Shown here: positions 54,313 through 62,892 of the stretch, piece by piece
Layout of the letters: each line of letters opens with the position of its first letter
Numbering within the stretch: position 1 is the stretch's first letter
Origin: Chitinispirillum alkaliphilum
GTDB taxonomy: Bacteria; Fibrobacterota; Chitinivibrionia; Chitinivibrionales; Chitinispirillaceae
Length of the DNA: 64,000 nucleotides
Assembly (NCBI GenBank): GCA_001045525.1
Contig: LDWW01000005.1
Location: 1 to 64,000 of the forward strand
Direction of reading: 5' to 3'
Made by a program: the position numbers and the translations under genes
The notes under the pieces: generated by a model
Told to the model about the DNA's origin: nothing
Databases searched by the model: none
Seen by the model: only the letters and a program-made list of their open reading frames with translations

Positions 54313-55236
54313 TTAACCCTGTGTAAGTTTGATAAGATTACGGGTGATAGATTGAAAACAATCACCGGTCTTAGTTTGGCCATTGAGCACAATCGGCTTC
54401 ATCTCTTTAATTGAGGCACGCACCTCATGTGAAAAAGTCACATATCCGATGTAATGCAGACGAATAGACAGGTACTTTTTTACGATTTCGGAAAAACGCT
54501 CTCCGATTTTTATATCCTCATTTGATCTTACCATATTGAGTATGAGAAATGTTTTCCGCTTTTTGAGCCACTCCCTCATTGTATCGGTTTCTGCCGGATA
54601 TTGTTTTGATAACAATCTTATGAGTTCGTCAATCGTAACCGACCCTCTGGCAGTTCCAGGATTGGTAAATGTGCGGATTGCGTTATGAATCTCTCTTCTG
54701 CCAGGAAACAAACGCATCAGCCCCCTTACAATACCGCTTTTCAAAAAGCCATAAGCGTTTTCTATCGACAAAGGCATTCCATCTATCACAACGATACTGT
54801 TAGTGAATGCCGCATAAAAATCGGTAACATTGAAATCACTCCCAGCCCCGAGGTCCACGAAGATATAATCGGCCTTCATTTTTTTCAGGTTATTGAGAAT
54901 TTTCTGTTTCTGGGCATATTTGGGGTTTGATAGTTCCAGAAAATCACTTGCTCCGCTTATAAGCCAGCTTCCCGGCACTGCAGTTTGAACTGCAACATCA
55001 GACAAAGCTTTTTTGCTTCCACATACAAAGTCCTGCAATCCAAAAGCAGGGCGTTTGACTCCGAGGCAAAGATGAAGATTTGCTCCTCCAAGATCAGCAT
55101 CAATAAATCCTACAGAATGTCCCTGATTTGCAATCAACGCACCGATATTGGCAGTGATAGTACTTTTACCTACCCCTCCTTTACCGCCACCTACAGAGAT
55201 AAAAATTGGATTGCTCATTTGAAAGTTATTCAGCAC
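54313..55236 (-). CDS. MinD/FlhG-like P-loop ATPase
   Basis: The 307-residue ATPase has the deviant Walker A GGGKGGVGKSTI (about 16-27), FIDADLGGANLHLCLGV and FVDLGAGSDFNV, as in MinD/ParA/FlhG proteins. The C-terminal part is less typical and lacks an obvious amphipathic membrane-targeting helix. Start is either 55236 or 55218 (MSNPIFISVGGG). It lies between wza and the AAA ATPase in the exopolysaccharide run. A spatial positioning or regulatory role for the export apparatus is inferred from context only. Confidence 0.82.
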   Translation of the reverse strand: MLNNFQMSNPIFISVGGGKGGVGKSTITANIGALIANQGHSVGFIDADLGGANLHLCLGVKRPAFGLQDFVCGSKKALSDVAVQTAVPGSWLISGASDFLELSNPKYAQKQKILNNLKKMKADYIFVDLGAGSDFNVTDFYAAFTNSIVVIDGMPLSIENAYGFLKSGIVRGLMRLFPGRREIHNAIRTFTNPGTARGSVTIDELIRLLSKQYPAETDTMREWLKKRKTFLILNMVRSNEDIKIGERFSEIVKKYLSIRLHYIGYVTFSHEVRASIKEMKPIVLNGQTKTGDCFQSITRNLIKLTQG

Positions 55237-55255
55237 CTGAAGCCGGACCGGTTTT

Positions 55256-55900
55256 TTACCGGGAGCTCAGTCTGTCAATTGTCAAAGTTATACTTAAAGA
55301 AACATTGATGATCCCAAGAATTGTAGCAATAAGGCTCCATGGAACAGAGAACCCTTCAGGAACATACATTGTGTCACCGGGATAAAGCACATATCGGTTC
55401 ATATCCCGTGTTCCGCCTCTCCCAAACAGATCATTAAAAGGAACCTCTACAACAGACCCATCTGAGCGTATGATTCTGATATCGGAAGATCTGCTTCTTC
55501 TTAAACCACCGCTCATTGCGATAGCCTTCATAACATCCAAAGGTTCGTATATGTCATACTGGCCGGCACGAACCACATTGCCTATGATATACACCTTATT
55601 TGCATAATAAGATTCTATAGATACGGAAACCACCGGGTTGTTTACATAGGAGGCGAGTTTTCCCTGCATTATTCTCACAAGCTGAGCCGGAGTGGTGGTT
55701 GCCGCATCAATCTCACCTATAACAGGATAATTTATGCGTCCATCAGGCCTGATTTTGTGTCTCCCCGAAAACTCAGGATGTTCCACAACCGTGATGGAAA
55801 TTACATCTCCGGGCTGTAAAACGTACTCTGCAATCTGACCACTAGAATGCATGGTCAGGAAAAACAGAAACGCTAATATTTTAATTTCTCTCATAGTCAT
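55256..55900 (-). CDS. Polysaccharide export protein (Wza family, short form)
   Basis: The 214-residue protein has a signal peptide (about 1-21), the Poly_export motif YVLQPGDVISITVVEHPEFS, PDGRINYPVIGEI, and one SLBB domain (VYIIGNVVRAGQYDI, AMSGGLRRSR, VLYPGDTMYVPEGF). It ends in a hydrophobic helix (WSLIATILGIINVSLSITL), so it may be membrane-anchored at the C-terminus rather than forming the full Wza barrel. It is the first gene after a near-consensus promoter. Confidence 0.88.
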   Translation of the reverse strand: MTMREIKILAFLFFLTMHSSGQIAEYVLQPGDVISITVVEHPEFSGRHKIRPDGRINYPVIGEIDAATTTPAQLVRIMQGKLASYVNNPVVSVSIESYYANKVYIIGNVVRAGQYDIYEPLDVMKAIAMSGGLRRSRSSDIRIIRSDGSVVEVPFNDLFGRGGTRDMNRYVLYPGDTMYVPEGFSVPWSLIATILGIINVSLSITLTIDRLSSR

Positions 55901-55961
55901 CAGCTCTTGAGTATCTGCAAAGCCAGAGATTTCTGTTTTTTGCCCAGATTCACATTTTACA

Positions 55962-55990
55962 TTTATACCATGCTATAGGTTGATTGTCAA
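55962..55990 (-). promoter_or_regulatory. Near-consensus promoter of the exopolysaccharide operon
   Basis: Minus strand TTGACA (plus 55985-55990), 17-base spacer, TATAAA (plus 55962-55967). The start site would fall near 55955, about 55 bases before the Wza-family start codon at 55900. Confidence 0.75.
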
Positions 55991-56037
55991 TACATTTGTT
56001 GCCTGAAGAAGAAAACCTAAGCCATAACTGATCGAAT

Positions 56038-56727
56038 TCAATTCTCATTCTGATCCAAAGCATCATCTTCAGACTCGGAAATTGTAGTGTCTGTCTCTGT
56101 CAAAGATGTGCTGTCATCACTGAACCGGATATTTTCAGGTTTCTGGATGGAAACGGAGTTCATGTTGCCGTTATGTACGATTCTCTGCAATGCTGCACCG
56201 GGGAAACTGATATCCCGCTTTTCTCCGGATCTCGATAATGACAAAGTCAAAGAAGTATCGGTAAAGATCATCGCGAAAGTTATTATCACCAGCAGAGAAA
56301 AAGTGGAGACAGCTGCCACGGCTGTTATTTTAAACCTCCGATTGTCATCATTTTTCCGCCGGTTTACACACTTACCCTTTATTGAACGATGGGCTGAAAG
56401 CAGAAATTTCTGAAGATTGCTTTGGAACTCCTCAAATTCCTTTTTCTCGGAAAACTCTTCAAACGAAGGTTCGCTTACAGTTCCCTGCCAGTTTGAATAA
56501 AACCATTCATCAGGATCTTCGATTTTTCTGTTTTGTATAAAATCCCTGTAGAGATTTTCACAATGGGGAAAAAGTTCTTCACTTATTTCCTCATACCCCT
56601 TCCCATCCCTTCGCATTGAAATCACACAGCTTCTGATTTGCTGCAAAAAGAGGGTGTGAAAAGCACAGGGATCACCCTGCAACGCCAAATGTACCAACAG
56701 TTCTTGTTTTGAATTTATTTTTTTCAT
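56038..56727 (-). CDS. Single-pass membrane protein with sigma-factor-like N-terminus
   Basis: I do not recognise this 229-residue protein as a known family. The N-terminal ~60 residues (KQELLVHLALQGDPCAFHTL, then FHTLFLQQIRSCVISM) look like the start of an ECF sigma region 2 (LV..A..GD..AF..L). No region 4 is present; instead residues ~68-130 are acidic then basic, followed by a membrane helix (about 133-155) and a ~75-residue periplasmic, Ser/Thr/acidic tail. It lies upstream of the exopolysaccharide promoter on the same strand, and divergent from ribD. It could be a membrane regulator, but this is inference. Confidence 0.6.
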   Translation of the reverse strand: MKKINSKQELLVHLALQGDPCAFHTLFLQQIRSCVISMRRDGKGYEEISEELFPHCENLYRDFIQNRKIEDPDEWFYSNWQGTVSEPSFEEFSEKKEFEEFQSNLQKFLLSAHRSIKGKCVNRRKNDDNRRFKITAVAAVSTFSLLVIITFAMIFTDTSLTLSLSRSGEKRDISFPGAALQRIVHNGNMNSVSIQKPENIRFSDDSTSLTETDTTISESEDDALDQNEN

Positions 56728-56827
56728 AGCTTTTAAAAATAGTTTAGGCTACCTTGATCAACAAAAACCAGTTATATTGCGCTTAAGGTATTTTCATTTA
56801 TATCTATCGGTAAAACAGAGAAAAAGC

Positions 56828-57919
56828 ATGAGTGATAATAAAAAAGATTTAGAGTACATGAAAAAGGCGCTGGAGCTTGCGGAGAGTGTTAAGGGCACTA
56901 CTTTCCCTAATCCTGCGGTCGGAGCCGTCATCGTATCACAAGATATTGTGGTGGGAGCTGGAGCGACAAAGAAATGCGGTGATGACCATGCGGAAAAAAC
57001 GGCTCTGAAAAATGCTCAGAAAAAAGCCTTAGGGGCCACAATGTATGTCACTCTTGAGCCCTGCTCGCATCACGGGCGTACAGCTCCATGTGTTGATATG
57101 ATAATAGATGCAGGTATTAAGAGAGTGTTTGTTGCAGTGAAAGACCCTAATCCTCTTGTGAGTGGGAAAGGAATAGAGACTCTCAGAAAAGCGGGTGTAG
57201 AGGTTATAACCGGTCTTCTGAGCAAGGAAGCAACCCGGGTCAATGAAGACTTTTTCTGGGATATCACAAAAAAAAGATCCTGGATTACACTTAAACTTGC
57301 CCTCACACTGGATGGAAGGGTCGCAGATGCCAGAGGGAAATCCAAGTGGATCACCTCCGCAGATTCCAGAGATTTCGTTCAGGAACTTCGGAGGCGCCAT
57401 GCAGCAATTGGAGTGGGGCTCAACACTTTACGTGAAGACAACCCCCGTCTTACTGCCAGATGCAAAAAAACTTTTTTTCCTGCAAGGATCGTTTTTGCCC
57501 CCGACCGCAATATCCCCCAGGAGAGCCTATTTTTACTTAATGCCTCTGAAACACGGAGCATTGTTGTGCTCAGAGGGGGGAAAAGAGGGATAGAGACCTC
57601 ACCCGCAGGGGTTGAATTCTGGAATACCGGGGTCACCGATCCCCATGAGAGCCTCTTCTCTTTTGTGGAAATGGCCCATGAACAACACATTAGCAGCTTG
57701 TTTGTTGAAGGGGGGCAAAGGCTGGCGTCTCTTTTTATGGAATCCGGATTGGTTAACAGACTTTACTTCTTTTATGGAAATAAAATCGTTGGTAGCGGTA
57801 AAGACGGGCTTCTTTTTTCCCATGGTCTGGATATAGGGAACAGTATTACGCTCAGAGATGCGGAGCATCGGATCTTTGGCTCTGACATGATGATTACGGG
57901 TATTCCGGAATACAAATGA
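56828..57919 (+). CDS. ribD: Bifunctional riboflavin biosynthesis deaminase/reductase RibD
   Basis: RibD deaminates and then reduces the pyrimidine intermediate in riboflavin synthesis. The ~363-residue protein has the deaminase domain with DDHAEKTALK and the zinc motif EPCSHHGRTAPC, then the reductase domain with LKLALTLDGRVADARGKSKW (about 159-178) and FVEGGQRLASLFMESG. The start at ATG 56828 (MSDNKKDLEYM) is the best fit; a longer frame begins at 56777 with no family support. The Zn-motif and the N-terminal position of the deaminase are standard. It opens the riboflavin cluster. Confidence 0.95.
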   Translation: MSDNKKDLEYMKKALELAESVKGTTFPNPAVGAVIVSQDIVVGAGATKKCGDDHAEKTALKNAQKKALGATMYVTLEPCSHHGRTAPCVDMIIDAGIKRVFVAVKDPNPLVSGKGIETLRKAGVEVITGLLSKEATRVNEDFFWDITKKRSWITLKLALTLDGRVADARGKSKWITSADSRDFVQELRRRHAAIGVGLNTLREDNPRLTARCKKTFFPARIVFAPDRNIPQESLFLLNASETRSIVVLRGGKRGIETSPAGVEFWNTGVTDPHESLFSFVEMAHEQHISSLFVEGGQRLASLFMESGLVNRLYFFYGNKIVGSGKDGLLFSHGLDIGNSITLRDAEHRIFGSDMMITGIPEYK

Positions 57920-58067
57920 GGGCTGTAATTCAATATTCACCGGCGCTTCGGTTTATGCACTTAATATAATAAAATAGATATAGTGTTGTTTCGTAGTATG
58001 ATCAAGTATCGCCCTAAACTATTTTCTGTTATCTTTAAACCCAATATATGACGCGATTCACAAAGCT

Positions 58068-58727
58068 ATGTTTACTGGTCTCATTGAAACATCCGCCACC
58101 ATTACATCGGTCCTGAATTCAGGAACGAGCATAGAGTTAACCGTACACCCCCAATCTTCGCTGCAGACAAGAATCGGGGATTCCGTTGCGATTGATGGCA
58201 CCTGCCTTACTGTTACACGACATACCGAGAACGGCGGGATGGTGTTCACTGCGGTGAAAGAGACCCTTAAACGAACAACTCTTTCCCAACCATGCACCGG
58301 CCGGAAGGTAAACCTGGAGAGAGCACTTAAGCTTGGAGACAGGCTCGATGGTCATTTGGTTTTGGGACATGTGGATGGAACCGGGGTGATTGAATCGGAT
58401 CGCAAAGAGGGTGTGAGTCTTCTGCGCTCAATCAGGGTATCAAAAGAACTTGTTCCCTACATGGCAGCCAAAGGTTCTGTTGCTGTTGATGGAATCAGTC
58501 TTACCATCGCTTCTGCAGACCGTGATTTAATCACCATATCTCTTATCCCGCACACACTTAAAGAGACCACAATGTCTCACAAAAAACAGGGCGATCAGGT
58601 AAACATAGAATGCGATGTTTTGGCCCGGTACATTCGGCATATGATATGTCCGGATAAGACAACTGACAACAATGTCAAAACCGGCGGCGAATCACTACTC
58701 AAACAGATGGAAAGGTATGGGTTTTGA
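58068..58727 (+). CDS. ribE: Riboflavin synthase, alpha chain
   Basis: Riboflavin synthase dismutates two lumazines to riboflavin. The 219 residues hold two homologous lumazine-binding domains, starting [14 protein letters not shown] and again near the middle ([12 protein letters not shown]). Motifs [13 protein letters not shown] and [14 protein letters not shown] mark each half. It is 148 bp downstream of ribD and overlaps ribBA by 4 bp. I see no FMN riboswitch in the upstream gap. Confidence 0.95.
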   Translation: MFTGLIETSATITSVLNSGTSIELTVHPQSSLQTRIGDSVAIDGTCLTVTRHTENGGMVFTAVKETLKRTTLSQPCTGRKVNLERALKLGDRLDGHLVLGHVDGTGVIESDRKEGVSLLRSIRVSKELVPYMAAKGSVAVDGISLTIASADRDLITISLIPHTLKETTMSHKKQGDQVNIECDVLARYIRHMICPDKTTDNNVKTGGESLLKQMERYGF

Positions 58728-59941
58728 AAAATTTCAAGGAAATTGAAGAGATAATTGATGATTACCGTAAAGGTGAGATGGTAATAATAGTTGATGATGA
58801 AGACCGGGAGAATGAAGGTGATCTGGCTTTTGCTTCTGAAATGTGCACCCCGGAGAAGATTAACTTCATGGCTAAACACGGACGTGGTCTGATCTGCATT
58901 TCCATGGAAGGGAAGCGTCTTGATGAGCTGAAAATTCCCCTGATGGTCTCGGAAAATACCTCGCCGTTTGAAACTGCTTTCACGGTTTCTGTAGAAGCGA
59001 GAGAAAAAACCACAACAGGTATCAGCGCTGCAGACAGATCAGAGACTGTGCTGAAACTTGTTGATCCAAGCAGCAAGTCATCCGACTTTGTCAAGCCAGG
59101 GCATATGTTTCCTATCCGGGCGCGTGATGGGGGAGTTTTGGTTCGAAGCGGACAAACCGAGGCATCTGCTGACCTGGCCCGCCTTGCGGGGCTGCGCCCT
59201 TCGGGAGTGATCTGTGAGATAATGAATGATGACGGAACAATGGCACGCATGCCGCAGCTCACAGAATTTGCAAAGACCCATGGACTGAAAATTATCTCTG
59301 TTGCAGATCTTATCAGATACCGCACAGCTCATGAAAAGTTTGTTAAGCGCAATGCAGAGTCAATCCTTCCGACTCAGTTTGGAAATTTTAAAATAATCGC
59401 CTATGAAGAAGCTCTCTCCAAAGCGGTTCATATCGTACTTATGAAAGGGGAGATCGATCCTTCCAAACCTACCCTTGTAAGGGTACATTCAGAATGCTTC
59501 ACAGGCGATCTTTTGGGCTCAACCCGTTGTGACTGCGGAAAACAACTTGACCATGCAATGAATGAAGTGAGTCAAAACGGGGGGATCATTCTCTACTTGC
59601 GTCAGGAAGGGCGCGGAATCGGACTTGTAAATAAGCTCAAAGCCTATGCTCTTCAGGATAAGGGGATGGACACAGTCGAGGCAAATGAACATCTTGGGTT
59701 CGCACCCGACCTCAGGGATTACGGCATCGGAGCTCAGATACTTGCCGATCTGGGGATTAAGAAAATTCGCCTGATGACCAATAATCCCAGAAAAATCGTC
59801 GGACTTGAAGGGTATGGGCTTGAAGTAGTTCAAAGAGTACCTATAGAGATTAAGGCCTGCAATGATAATGAAAAGTACCTGTCAACAAAGAAAGAGAAGC
59901 TTGGTCATCTTCTCGAAGGAGGATTAATATGTCAACCGTAA
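58724..59941 (+). CDS. ribBA: RibBA: DHBP synthase / GTP cyclohydrolase II
   Basis: This bifunctional enzyme supplies both riboflavin precursors. The N-terminal RibB domain has [17 protein letters not shown] and [10 protein letters not shown]; the C-terminal RibA domain has [20 protein letters not shown] (the zinc Cys triad), [17 protein letters not shown] and [18 protein letters not shown]. 405 residues is the normal length. The start codon is TTG at 58724, overlapping the ribE stop (TTGA), with AAAGG upstream, so translation is coupled. Confidence 0.96.
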   Translation: MKNFKEIEEIIDDYRKGEMVIIVDDEDRENEGDLAFASEMCTPEKINFMAKHGRGLICISMEGKRLDELKIPLMVSENTSPFETAFTVSVEAREKTTTGISAADRSETVLKLVDPSSKSSDFVKPGHMFPIRARDGGVLVRSGQTEASADLARLAGLRPSGVICEIMNDDGTMARMPQLTEFAKTHGLKIISVADLIRYRTAHEKFVKRNAESILPTQFGNFKIIAYEEALSKAVHIVLMKGEIDPSKPTLVRVHSECFTGDLLGSTRCDCGKQLDHAMNEVSQNGGIILYLRQEGRGIGLVNKLKAYALQDKGMDTVEANEHLGFAPDLRDYGIGAQILADLGIKKIRLMTNNPRKIVGLEGYGLEVVQRVPIEIKACNDNEKYLSTKKEKLGHLLEGGLICQP

Positions 59942-60393
59942 TAGAGGGGCTGCTTAGCGGAAGTGGAAAGCGGTTTGGTATTGTAGCATCAAGATTTAAC
60001 GAACTAATTACAAGAAAACTTCTGGAAGGTTCTCTTGATTGTCTTATAAGACACGGTGCGGATCCTGCCGATATTACCATCTCCTGGGTCCCGGGGGCCT
60101 TTGAAATTCCCATAGCTGCTCAGAAAATGGCCCGCTCAGGAAAGTATGATGCAGTAATTTGTCTTGGGACTGTAATCCGCGGTTCAACACCTCACTTTGA
60201 ATATGTCAGCTCAGAAGTTACAAAGGGAGTTGCAAAGGTGAGCCTTGATGAAAATCTGCCGGTGATTTTCGGTGTTCTAACCACAGACAGTATCGAGCAG
60301 GCGATTGAACGAGCCGGCACCAAATCAGGAAACAAGGGCTGGGATGCAGCGCTGAGTGCTATTGAAATGGCTGATTTAATGTCAAAACTATAA
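59929..60393 (+). CDS. ribH: 6,7-dimethyl-8-ribityllumazine synthase
   Basis: RibH joins the RibB and RibD pathway products to lumazine. The 154-residue protein has [56 protein letters not shown] and [17 protein letters not shown]. An AAGGAGG site lies about six bases upstream, inside ribBA, whose end overlaps this gene by 13 bp. Confidence 0.97.
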   Translation: MSTVIEGLLSGSGKRFGIVASRFNELITRKLLEGSLDCLIRHGADPADITISWVPGAFEIPIAAQKMARSGKYDAVICLGTVIRGSTPHFEYVSSEVTKGVAKVSLDENLPVIFGVLTTDSIEQAIERAGTKSGNKGWDAALSAIEMADLMSKL

Positions 60394-60447
60394 ATAACCC
60401 TTTTTAAGCATCTTTCATTCAACAATAAAGAGTAGGCTTTTAAAATT

Positions 60448-60915
60448 ATGTCAAATGATAAACCGCATTCATCCGGATCGGAACACAGAAGATTAAGACA
60501 CAAAAGTCGTGAGCTGGCGATGCACACTCTGTATGCCAGTGAAGTAGGAAGTACGGATCAATGGCAGGTTATAATGGAAAGAATCGCGGATTCAGAAGAG
60601 CTCTCCTCTGAGGTCCGAAAGTATGCCAGAGAGCTGGTACATAAAGTAATCCAGGAAAATGATGCAATTTACGATCTCCTTACCAGTAAAGCACAAAACT
60701 GGGAGCTGAAGCGTATGGCGATAATTGACCGTAACGTTTTGAGAATCGCAATCGCCGAACTTTGCTATTTCCCTGATGTACCATACAAGGTCGTAATTGA
60801 TGAAGCCGTTGAGATCGCAAAAACATTCGGCACAGACGACTCTGGCAAATTTGTAAATGGAATACTGGATTCTGCGCACAGGTATTTATCTGAAAATCCA
60901 CCAACCCGAAAGTAA
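60448..60915 (+). CDS. nusB: Transcription antitermination factor NusB
   Basis: NusB binds boxA RNA with NusE (S10) and supports rRNA antitermination. The 155-residue all-helical protein has RHKSRELAMHTLYASEVGS, NWELKRMAIIDRNVLRIAIAEL, and the C-terminal VVIDEAVEIAKTFGTDDSGKFVNGILD. It is 54 bp downstream of ribH, an association seen in many genomes, so cotranscription is likely. Confidence 0.96.
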   Translation: MSNDKPHSSGSEHRRLRHKSRELAMHTLYASEVGSTDQWQVIMERIADSEELSSEVRKYARELVHKVIQENDAIYDLLTSKAQNWELKRMAIIDRNVLRIAIAELCYFPDVPYKVVIDEAVEIAKTFGTDDSGKFVNGILDSAHRYLSENPPTRK

Positions 60916-61174
60916 TTCAGGGTATTTGTTTGGTGCGCAAAATAGGTGTATGTGTTTACTTCCGGGAGGATGTTTATCCGGTAAGGTTATGCCTTTTTAG
61001 CCAGGAGCAGAAGAAGTTTGTAACAGAAAATTATACCAAGAGTAAGCAGTGTGAATGAAAATCCCGCTCTGGAATACCCGAACAACTTTCATGATACTGA
61101 AGCGGCTTGCTCCCGTTTGTCGGCCCGCTCAAAGGCAGACCTTATCGATGGTATAATTGAGGAGTTGTTTATAT

Positions 61175-62203
61175 ATGCAGCACGCAAATGAAGATACTAT
61201 CTCGGTAATAGTGCCTTGTTTCAATGAAGAAGAATCAATCAAACCTTTTTGTGATGAGGTGGGGAGGGTTTTTCAATCAGGTGTTTTAAAATTTGTCAAT
61301 TTGGAAATTCTGTTTGTCGATGACGGATCCAGTGATAATACCCTGAATGTAATCAAGGAAATCGCTTTTACAAATGATAGTGTAAGCTATCTCTCTTTTT
61401 CCAGAAATTTTGGAAAGGAAGCCGCAATCTACGCCGGGTTGGAAAATGCCACCGGTGACTATTGTGCTTTGCTCGATGCCGATCTTCAGGATCCGCCACA
61501 TTTGCTGGAACAGATGTATCTGGCTATTAAAAATGAGGGCTATGATTGTGTTGCTACCAAACGTGTTTCCCGCAAGGGAGAACCTGTTATTCGTTCCTAT
61601 TTTGCAAAACAGTTCTACCGTCTTATTAACTCCATATCAAAAACCAAAATAGTTGACGGAGCACGCGATTTTAGATTGATGACCCGTGTGATGGCAGATT
61701 CTATTGTCTCGATGAGGGAGTATAATCGTTTCTCCAAAGGCCTTTTTAGTTGGGTGGGCTTTAACGTAAAGTGGCTTTCCTACGAAAATGTGCCAAGAGT
61801 AGCGGGAAAATCAAAATGGTCTTTCTGGAGTTTGCTCCTCTACTCCATTGATGGAATTTTAGCCTTTTCTGTTGTACCTCTGGCGTTTGTGTCTTTTGCC
61901 GGTGTTTTGATTTTTATTCTGTCAATATTAGGTGTGATCGCTATTACTGTCAGGACTCTGATATATGGCGATCCGGTTCCAGGCTGGCCCTCATTGGCGA
62001 CAATTGTCTCATTTCTTGGAGGATTACAGCTGGTTAGCCTGGGAATAATTGGTCAGTATTTGTCAAAAACTTATCTGGAGGCGAAAAATCGTCCCGTATA
62101 TCTGATAAAAGAATATTACAAAAGAAAAGAAGATGTAAATGGACCTGACCGAAAAAACAGGGAACCTCTCTCGCCATCCCTGGGAACTGTCACGCGTATA
62201 TAA
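61175..62203 (+). CDS. GtrB-like polyprenyl-phosphate glycosyltransferase (GT2)
   Basis: The ~342-residue GT2 is DPM1/GtrB-like. It begins ISVIVPCFNEEESIKPFCDE, followed by ILFVDDGSSDNTL, LSFSRNFGKEAAIYAGL and the DxD-type LLDADLQDPP. RDFRLMTRVM, EYNRFSKGLFSWVGF and RVAGKSKWSFWSLLLYSIDG follow, then two C-terminal membrane helices. Such enzymes transfer a sugar to undecaprenyl phosphate on the cytoplasmic face for later use outside. ATG 61175 (MQHANEDTIS) follows TGAGGAG by eight bases; the frame opens slightly earlier at a TTG. Confidence 0.92.
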   Translation: MQHANEDTISVIVPCFNEEESIKPFCDEVGRVFQSGVLKFVNLEILFVDDGSSDNTLNVIKEIAFTNDSVSYLSFSRNFGKEAAIYAGLENATGDYCALLDADLQDPPHLLEQMYLAIKNEGYDCVATKRVSRKGEPVIRSYFAKQFYRLINSISKTKIVDGARDFRLMTRVMADSIVSMREYNRFSKGLFSWVGFNVKWLSYENVPRVAGKSKWSFWSLLLYSIDGILAFSVVPLAFVSFAGVLIFILSILGVIAITVRTLIYGDPVPGWPSLATIVSFLGGLQLVSLGIIGQYLSKTYLEAKNRPVYLIKEYYKRKEDVNGPDRKNREPLSPSLGTVTRI

Positions 62204-62864
62204 TCTGCTTAAAATTTTAAAAAAGAGTGCAAACTCGGTATTTGCAGATATTGGAGCTGGTGACGGGTATTTTTCATCCAAGCTCACCGCTGTTACAGAT
62301 AAACCCGTCTTTGCAATAGATAACCAGTTTCAGCAGGCAAACCGATCTGAAAATGGAATCATCTTTTTGGATGATGTTTCCGCTCTTGAAAACAGTAGTG
62401 TTGATTGTGTTTTACTTATGGATGTGTTGGAACATGTGGAACATGAACACTCTTTTCTTGAATTGGTGTTGGATAAACTTAAAGCTAACGGGAAAATCTT
62501 AATCACCGTACCTGCATGGCAGTTTCTGTTTTCTTCCCATGACTCCTTCCTGAAACATTACCGCCGTTACAGCAGACAGCAGATGATTTCTGTTTTAAAA
62601 AGACACAATATTGAAATAGAGCAGAACTATTACTTTTTCATATCCTTGTTTCTGTTACGGTGCTTTTCAAAATTGATTGAAAAGCTCGGAAAAAAAGAGC
62701 GCAAAAACAGGGGCGTAGGTCAGTGGGGATATGATGAGAGAAGTATCGTTACCCGCACACTTCTCCTGATGCTCAATATAGATTTTATGATCAGTAAAAC
62801 TATCGGTAAACACCTCAGATTGCCCGGTTTGTCATTTTTGGCTGTGTGCAGGAAAAAAGGGTAA
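62139..62864 (+). CDS. Class I SAM-dependent methyltransferase
   Basis: The 241-residue protein is a Rossmann-fold methyltransferase with the SAM motif FADIGAGDGYFSS (about 34-46), LLMDVLEHVEHEHSFLELV and ILITVPAWQFLFSSHDSFLKH. Its substrate is not identifiable; the C-terminal half is less conserved. The start at 62139 gives a 65-bp overlap with the upstream glycosyltransferase gene, which is large but supported by the conserved SRHPWELSRVYNLL N-terminus. A shared role in glycan or lipid modification is inferred from position. Confidence 0.85.
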   Translation: MDLTEKTGNLSRHPWELSRVYNLLKILKKSANSVFADIGAGDGYFSSKLTAVTDKPVFAIDNQFQQANRSENGIIFLDDVSALENSSVDCVLLMDVLEHVEHEHSFLELVLDKLKANGKILITVPAWQFLFSSHDSFLKHYRRYSRQQMISVLKRHNIEIEQNYYFFISLFLLRCFSKLIEKLGKKERKNRGVGQWGYDERSIVTRTLLLMLNIDFMISKTIGKHLRLPGLSFLAVCRKKG

Positions 62865-62892
62865 AGTTCTGCATCTAAGAAGAGTGCAGAAC

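Noticed and set aside
56728-58067. FMN riboswitch before ribD or ribE
   Set aside because: The gaps are short (about 100 and 148 bp) and I could not find the conserved RFN segments.
61051-61191. 46-codon GTG-started frame before the GtrB-like gene
   Set aside because: Its composition looks somewhat coding (ends DLIDGIIEELFIYAARK) but there is no good ribosome site or homology, and it overlaps the real start by 17 bp. It may be a gene remnant.
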